NCBI RefSeq assembly: GCF_007992715.1
Contig: NZ_BKAU01000007.1
Span: 124,001 to 188,000, forward strand
Source of the DNA: Chitinophaga cymbidii
Lineage (GTDB): Bacteria; Bacteroidota; Bacteroidia; Chitinophagales; Chitinophagaceae
DNA length: 64,000 bases
Reading direction: 5' to 3'
Shown: in pieces, positions 59,635 through 64,000 of the stretch
Position numbering within the stretch: the stretch's first letter is position 1
Layout: each line of letters begins with the position of its first letter
Position numbers and translations under genes: made by a program
Notes under the pieces: generated by a model
Told to the model about the DNA's origin: nothing
Seen by the model: the letters and a program-made list of their open reading frames with translations, nothing else
Database searches by the model: none

Positions 59635-60354
59635 ATGAACGTACAGCTTTTCATACCGTGCTTCGTAGACCAGCTTTTCCCCGAAACGGCTTTCAATATG
59701 GTAAAGGTGCTGGAAAAACTGGGCTGCAATGTGAACTATAATACAGAGCAGACCTGCTGCGGGCAACCCGCCTTCAATGCAGGTTACCAGGACGAATGCC
59801 GCTCCGTTGCCACCAAGTTCCTCAAAGACTTTCACACGTACGATTACATTGTGGCGCCCAGCGGCTCCTGTACCGGCTTTGTTCGGAACTATTACGGCAA
59901 GCTGTTCGACAATTCCGCCGCGCACAACGATGTGAAGCTGCTGAAAAAGAACCTCTACGAATTCACCGAATTTCTCACGGACGTGCTGCGCGTCAGCGAC
60001 CTGGGCGCCACCCTTGAAGGGACCGGCACCTATCACGACGCCTGCGGCGCATTGCGGGAATGCGGCATCAAGGAAGGCCCCCGCAAGCTGCTCTCCAATG
60101 TAAAAGGACTGGAACTGAAAGAAATGAACGATTGCGAAGTCTGCTGCGGCTTCGGCGGCACTTTTTCCGTGAAGTTCGAGCCCATCTCCATCGGCATGGG
60201 CGAGCAGAAAGTGCTGAATGCGATCGACAGCGGCGCCGACTACCTCATTTCCACCGACCTCAGCTGCCTGATGCACCTGGAAGGATATATCCGCAAACAC
60301 GGGCACAACATAAAGATCATGCACATCGCCGACGTGCTCGCCAGCGGCTGGTAA
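59635..60354 (+). CDS. lutA: LutA/YkgE-type Fe-S cluster-binding oxidoreductase subunit
   Basis: The 239-residue protein has two cysteine-rich CCG-type motifs: TCCGQPAFNAGY (about 41-52) and CEVCCGFGGTFS (about 167-178), plus IPCFVDQLFPE at the start and YHDACGALREC in the middle. Such proteins are one subunit of the LutABC lactate-oxidation complex or related glycolate/heterodisulfide reductases. LutB and LutC are not adjacent here, so the complex is either encoded elsewhere or the role is different. The EVE gene follows after 29 bases. Confidence 0.86.
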   Translation: MNVQLFIPCFVDQLFPETAFNMVKVLEKLGCNVNYNTEQTCCGQPAFNAGYQDECRSVATKFLKDFHTYDYIVAPSGSCTGFVRNYYGKLFDNSAAHNDVKLLKKNLYEFTEFLTDVLRVSDLGATLEGTGTYHDACGALRECGIKEGPRKLLSNVKGLELKEMNDCEVCCGFGGTFSVKFEPISIGMGEQKVLNAIDSGADYLISTDLSCLMHLEGYIRKHGHNIKIMHIADVLASGW

Positions 60355-60383
60355 CAACATGGTTTCACCAATTATCTTCAACA

Positions 60384-60791
60384 ATGCAATACTGGTTAGT
60401 TAAATCCGAACCTTTCAAATATTCCTGGGACCAATTTGTAAAAGACGGCCAGACCTTCTGGGACGGCGTGCGCAACTACGCCGCGCGCAACAACCTCAAG
60501 GCCATGAAAAAAGGAGACCTCGTATTCTGGTACCACAGCAACGAAGGTCTGGAGATCGTAGGCATCGCCAAGGTGGTGAAGGAACATTACCAGGACCCCA
60601 CCACGCCCGATCCCGCCTGGGTGGCAGTGGACCTCAAGCCGTTCAAAAAGCTGAAAAAAACCGTCACCCTCGCGCAGATGAAAGCGGAAAAAAGCCTCGC
60701 CGGCATGGACCTCATCCGCCTCGGCCGCCTCTCCGTTGGCGCCGTGAAAGAAGCCGAATATGAGAAGATCATGGAGATGGCCGGCATGTAA
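60384..60791 (+). CDS. EVE-domain protein
   Basis: ATG 60384 gives 135 residues with the family start QYWLVKSEPFKYSWDQFVKDGQ-type motif, then WDGVRNYAARNNLKAMKKGD and VFWYHSNEGLEIVGIAKVV. The EVE fold belongs to the PUA/YTH superfamily and binds modified bases in DNA or RNA; members occur both as housekeeping proteins and fused to defence enzymes. Here it is a single-domain protein among housekeeping genes, so a role with modified RNA is more likely than defence. The frame is open upstream inside the LutA-like gene, but the conserved start is clear. Confidence 0.92.
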   Translation: MQYWLVKSEPFKYSWDQFVKDGQTFWDGVRNYAARNNLKAMKKGDLVFWYHSNEGLEIVGIAKVVKEHYQDPTTPDPAWVAVDLKPFKKLKKTVTLAQMKAEKSLAGMDLIRLGRLSVGAVKEAEYEKIMEMAGM

Positions 60792-60832
60792 TTTTTTTTC
60801 CGTAAATTGCACTTGAACAAAACGCTTTTACA

Positions 60833-61003
60833 ATGAACGCACCAATGGGAGAAGTTGTAAAGAAGTTATTATCGAACGAGAAAACAGCCCGTATGCTTAC
60901 GGCGCATGTAACCTATGCGCTCGCAAAAGGTCTTACGCCGGTCATCAAAATAGGGAATGAGCGGTACGCCCTGACTCGCTCCACCGCCAGGTCAATCAAG
61001 TAA
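60833..61003 (+). CDS. 56-residue hypothetical protein
   Basis: ATG 60833 to TAA 61001-61003 encodes a soluble, basic protein with an amphipathic N-terminal half (MNAPMGEVVKKLLSNEKTAR) and a C-terminal part, VIKIGNERYALTRSTARSIK, that could form a short beta-hairpin. It sits in a tight run between the EVE gene (41-base gap) and the next gene (20-base gap). Gap size, codon use and the conserved-looking ending make it a likely gene. I do not recognise a family. Confidence 0.55.
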   Translation: MNAPMGEVVKKLLSNEKTARMLTAHVTYALAKGLTPVIKIGNERYALTRSTARSIK

Positions 61004-61023
61004 ATGGCTTTTAACCCCGAAAG

Positions 61024-61929
61024 ATGAACATTTTATTTGGAGCCCTTTTTATTATTATCATGATATTGCCCGGAATCATCTTCCGGGTTTCTTATTTGAA
61101 TATCCCTTACGCCCGCAAAACATTCAAATCCTCTTTCCTGGACGAGCTGCTGTTCTCCCTCGTGCCGGCCCTTATCATACAGGTGCCCTGCTACAGCTTT
61201 GTGAACTATTGCCTGGTGGACGTGAACGAAAGCGTGCTGTACCTGCTGCTGATCAACAGCGACAAAGTGCAGGCCCGCCCCATTCCCGACCTGCACATTT
61301 CGCTTTTCCTGCTGTACAGCCTCATCGTCACCGCATTGGCCTGGTGGCTCGGGAAAAAATTCCGGCAGTATGTGAAGAAGAAAAAGCTGTATTTCAAAAT
61401 GCCCATCTTCCGGTTTTATAACGACTGGCATTACATCTTCGCCGGCCTGCTGCTGGATGCGCCCAACCAGCCCGGTGAAACCGATGATGTGAAAGACCTT
61501 TGGGTAGATGCGATGGTGGAAATGAAAGACGGCAGCATTTACCTGTACTCCGGCTACCTGAAACAGTATATCCTTACGCCGGATGAGGGGCTGGACAGGA
61601 TCTACCTCACGCACGTACAGCGCAGGCCCGTGCTGGTAGCGGCCGAAACGGTGGAAATGTCGCCCATCGAAAGCTTTGAGGTGATGGGACTGATGCACCG
61701 CCAGGCGGACGATCCGAAAGAACCGCTGAGCACCGTGGAGATCGACTACGTCAACTTTGAAAGCACGGCCCAGGAGTTCGACAGGATCAGGCAGTACATG
61801 GAAGAAAAACAATATTATTACATGCCCGGCGACTATTTCGTGATCCCGTACAGTGAGATCAAAAACCTGAATATCACTTACCAGAACGAAAGCAGGATCA
61901 ACGAATTGCTCGCGAAAATGACTTCATAA
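61024..61929 (+). CDS. Uncharacterised membrane protein with C-terminal soluble domain
   Basis: The 301-residue protein has three membrane segments (about 2-22, 42-62 and 90-110), then a cytosolic domain (120-301) in two parts: one around HYIFAGLLLDAP and VDAMVEMKDGSIYLYSGYLKQYILTPDEGLDRIYL, and one ending GDYFVIPYSEIKNLNI. The second half resembles the accessory beta domains of DUF6338-like membrane proteins, but I cannot confirm it. The sirtuin gene follows after eight bases, so they are likely co-transcribed. Confidence 0.7.
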   Translation: MNILFGALFIIIMILPGIIFRVSYLNIPYARKTFKSSFLDELLFSLVPALIIQVPCYSFVNYCLVDVNESVLYLLLINSDKVQARPIPDLHISLFLLYSLIVTALAWWLGKKFRQYVKKKKLYFKMPIFRFYNDWHYIFAGLLLDAPNQPGETDDVKDLWVDAMVEMKDGSIYLYSGYLKQYILTPDEGLDRIYLTHVQRRPVLVAAETVEMSPIESFEVMGLMHRQADDPKEPLSTVEIDYVNFESTAQEFDRIRQYMEEKQYYYMPGDYFVIPYSEIKNLNITYQNESRINELLAKMTS

Positions 61930-61937
61930 ACAGGCGT

Positions 61938-62624
61938 ATGCAGACGAAACCGAAACTTGTAGTGCTCACCGGAGCCGGCATCAGCGCAGAAAGCGGGCTC
62001 CGCACCTTCCGGGACAGCGACGGCCTCTGGGAAGGATATGATATTTACGAAGTGGCATCGCCCGCGGGATGGGAGAAGGACCCCGCGCTGGTGCTCGATT
62101 TCTATAACCTGCGGCGGAAAGATGTGCTGAACGCGCAGCCCAATGCCGCCCACACCGGCCTGGCAAAGCTGGAAGAACATTTTGATGTGCGCATCATCAC
62201 CCAGAACATCGACGATCTGCACGAGCGCGCCGGATCATCAAGAGTGCTGCACCTCCACGGAGAGATCGTGAAAATGAGAAGCGACATCAACGAAACCGAG
62301 TTATATCCTTATGCGGATGATATCAGGATAGGAGATATGGCGCCGGATGGCGGGCAGTTCAGGCCGCATGTGGTATGGTTCGGGGAAGCGGTGACGATGA
62401 TCGAGCCCGCAGTACTGGAGATCGTGCAAGCGGACGTGTTCGTGCTGATCGGCACTTCACTGAACGTATATCCCGCGGCCGGACTGGTAGATTATCTGCG
62501 GGAAGACGTACCGAAATATATCATCGATAAAAAGATACCGCCTGTGCGGGAAGGAAATTATCACCTGATAGAAAAGCCCGCCACGGAAGGAATGGCGGAG
62601 CTGTTGACAATACTGATGCCCTGA
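61938..62624 (+). CDS. cobB: Sir2-family NAD-dependent protein deacylase lacking the zinc cysteines
   Basis: The 228-residue sirtuin has the NAD site TGAGISAESGLRTFR (11-25), TQNIDDLHERAG (88-99), catalytic His107 in HLHG and IGTSLNVYPAAGL. Tyr56 and Arg59 (FYNLRRK) match the YxxR pair that favours removal of succinyl and malonyl groups. The usual two CxxC zinc pairs are absent: residues 110-150 contain no cysteine, as in other Bacteroidota sirtuins I recall. It would reverse lysine acylation on metabolic enzymes. It is convergent with the saccharopine dehydrogenase-like gene (two-base gap). Confidence 0.9.
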   Translation: MQTKPKLVVLTGAGISAESGLRTFRDSDGLWEGYDIYEVASPAGWEKDPALVLDFYNLRRKDVLNAQPNAAHTGLAKLEEHFDVRIITQNIDDLHERAGSSRVLHLHGEIVKMRSDINETELYPYADDIRIGDMAPDGGQFRPHVVWFGEAVTMIEPAVLEIVQADVFVLIGTSLNVYPAAGLVDYLREDVPKYIIDKKIPPVREGNYHLIEKPATEGMAELLTILMP

Positions 62625-62626
62625 AA

Positions 62627-63952
62627 CTATTCAAAGCTTTCCTCGAACCGGATATCATGCTCTTCCAGCTCACGCAGTACGGGGTTATAAACCTCCGGCA
62701 TCACCGGTACATGCAGTCCCTTTAAAGAAAGATTGCCGGACAGCAGCAGCTTTGCCATGATGCCCAGCGGCAGCCCCACCGTTTTTGCCATAGCCGTACG
62801 CAGATTATCTTCTCCCTGCACGATCATGTAGCTGTGCAGTTTGGTAGCCATGTTGCGGCGCTCGAACTCGATCTCGTGCAGCATCACAATCATATCCTTA
62901 TCAGACGGCTCCATTTTCAAACGCACGTCCAGCACGTTCTGCAAAACGCCCGCATTGGTCTGCTCGCCCTGGTTCACCAGGTCCCCGTTCAGGATGCCGA
63001 GGAACTTCAGCTGGCGGACCAGCTTGCTTTTGCTGCTGACGCCGAGGAACTGCGCAATGTTCTCTTCATTGCTCAGCTGTTTGTCCACCTTTATATTTTG
63101 CGACGCCCATTTGAAATAGGACATGTTATTGGTATCGATCTTTTTGGTATCGTCCGTCAGCCCAAGCTTGATCAGCGCATTCCAGCCTTCGCAGAAATCA
63201 GGGTAGCGCAGGGTGGCGCGCATGAAAGTGGGAATGTTGCCGAGCGAATAAACGTCCACATAATTCAGGGAATCCCGGTTAGGGTAGTAGGCCAGCTTGC
63301 CGAGGCCCGGCACCTGGATGGTTTTGGACTGATCGAACAGCTGCTGGTATTCCACTTCCTTTACCTTGCCTTTTTCCCGGTACGTGGCGCCGGAAGTGCC
63401 TGCCAGCACTATGTTCCGGGAGTTCCAGGATATTTTGTACTGCCAGGGGTTGTCGTTGCTCTCCGGGGACACGAGCCCGCCGCAGTAGGATTTGAAACAG
63501 AAGATCTGCCCGCCTTTCTTTTCGATCGAATGGATCAGCTTCATGGCGGACATATGATCGATTCCCGGGTCCAGCCCCATTTCATACATGAAAAGCAGGC
63601 CCGCTTTTTCAATGTCTTTTTCCAGTTTGCGGATTTCCGGGTCGATGTAAGAAGCCGTGAGGAGGTTCTTGGAGAACTTCAGGCAGTCTTTGGCGATCAC
63701 AATGTGCAGCGCCGGGGGCAATAAAGAGATAACGAGGTCGGTTTCCTGGACCAGCTGCTGGCGGACGGCCTGATCTTTAATGTCGATCGCGGCCGGTGTT
63801 GCGTAATACGACTTTCCGATCTTCGACTTGATCAGCATCAGGTCGCTATCCGCCACCGTGATATGCCATTTTTGACGTGGAGCATTTGCCAGTAAATAGT
63901 CTATCAGACACGTAGCAGACTTGCCGGCACCAAACAATAGAATGTTCTTCAT
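62627..63952 (-). CDS. Saccharopine dehydrogenase family protein
   Basis: The 441-residue protein starts with a Rossmann fold (MKNILLFGAGKSATCLIDYLL, then VADSD and LVISLLPPALH) and a C-terminal dimerisation/catalytic domain (MYEMGLDPGIDHMSAMKLIHSI, FKSYCGGLVSPESNDNPWQYKISWNSRNIVLAG), typical of saccharopine reductase and related enzymes such as carboxynorspermidine synthase. It probably acts on a lysine-related or polyamine substrate; which one is not decided by the sequence. The gene is complete, with ATG at 63950-63952. Confidence 0.88.
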   Translation of the reverse strand: MKNILLFGAGKSATCLIDYLLANAPRQKWHITVADSDLMLIKSKIGKSYYATPAAIDIKDQAVRQQLVQETDLVISLLPPALHIVIAKDCLKFSKNLLTASYIDPEIRKLEKDIEKAGLLFMYEMGLDPGIDHMSAMKLIHSIEKKGGQIFCFKSYCGGLVSPESNDNPWQYKISWNSRNIVLAGTSGATYREKGKVKEVEYQQLFDQSKTIQVPGLGKLAYYPNRDSLNYVDVYSLGNIPTFMRATLRYPDFCEGWNALIKLGLTDDTKKIDTNNMSYFKWASQNIKVDKQLSNEENIAQFLGVSSKSKLVRQLKFLGILNGDLVNQGEQTNAGVLQNVLDVRLKMEPSDKDMIVMLHEIEFERRNMATKLHSYMIVQGEDNLRTAMAKTVGLPLGIMAKLLLSGNLSLKGLHVPVMPEVYNPVLRELEEHDIRFEESFE

Positions 63953-64000
63953 AATTTTTTATAGAACTGGTTAAAACTACAAGGGAGTAAACAATAAAAT

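Noticed and set aside
60384..60791. EVE protein considered as part of a defence island
   Set aside because: It is a single-domain protein within a run of metabolic genes, without nucleases, helicases or restriction genes nearby.

Overview
The window looks like a chromosomal segment of a member of the Bacteroidota, most likely the Chitinophagaceae (Chitinophaga-like). The evidence is a SusC/SusD locus with its own ECF sigma factor and FecR anti-sigma factor, a DUF3276/PUR protein, a long-form PurC, an MqnA of the futalosine menaquinone route, one-TM HisKA_3 kinases paired with NarL-type regulators, and many promoter boxes of the TAnnTTTG type. No rRNA, tRNA, CRISPR array, insertion sequence or complete prophage was seen. 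Genes are densely packed on both strands, with hairpin terminators at most convergent or isolated gene ends.

Layout. 1-9 kb: tail of an unknown protein, a CGNR regulator overlapping an EamA exporter, MgtC, a Rof-like Rho inhibitor, purC, a Crp/Fnr regulator divergent from a ClC channel, an MdlA-like ABC exporter and a PUR protein. 9.4-16 kb: an 11-bp tandem repeat between two terminators, pgi, a TspO-related membrane protein, an orphan MuF_C-domain gene with a possible small RNA antisense to its 3' end, prfB with a programmed +1 frameshift, and pruA. 15.7-26 kb: ECF sigma, FecR, two tandem SusC paralogues (only the first with an STN signalling domain) and one SusD lipoprotein, forming a trans-envelope-regulated nutrient uptake locus. 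26-31 kb: exported peroxiredoxin, pyrR-pyrB, a MacB-like permease and a DUF486 protein. 31-36 kb: PIG-L deacetylase, two tiny membrane proteins and an SSS symporter in one tight operon, then a DUF2911 protein. 36.5-40.4 kb: a regulator/kinase/membrane protein/small CPxxC-protein operon divergent from a gene for a two-domain beta-sandwich-like protein. 40.5-44 kb: xerD, a CpsB-type PHP phosphatase, an AraC regulator and a paralogue of its sensor half without a DNA-binding domain. 44-64 kb: mostly housekeeping genes (pyc, ndk, nrnA, FKBP, a TonB siderophore-type receptor, purB, mqnA, an F420-dependent-type reductase, DUF1328, recF, pdhA, a TPR protein, ribH, a LutA-like protein, an EVE protein, a 56-aa protein, a membrane protein, a zinc-less sirtuin and a saccharopine-dehydrogenase-like protein).

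The most interesting items are: the RF2 frameshift site that uses UAA instead of UGA; the promoter-hairpin-T-tract cassette antisense to the MuF_C gene; the CPxxC/7TM/kinase/regulator module with a dyad upstream of its divergent neighbour; the two unannotated micro-genes in front of the SSS symporter, the second translationally coupled to it; the stand-alone AraC sensor domain; and the 11-bp helically phased minisatellite before pgi. All family names come from reading the translated sequence. No database search was run.
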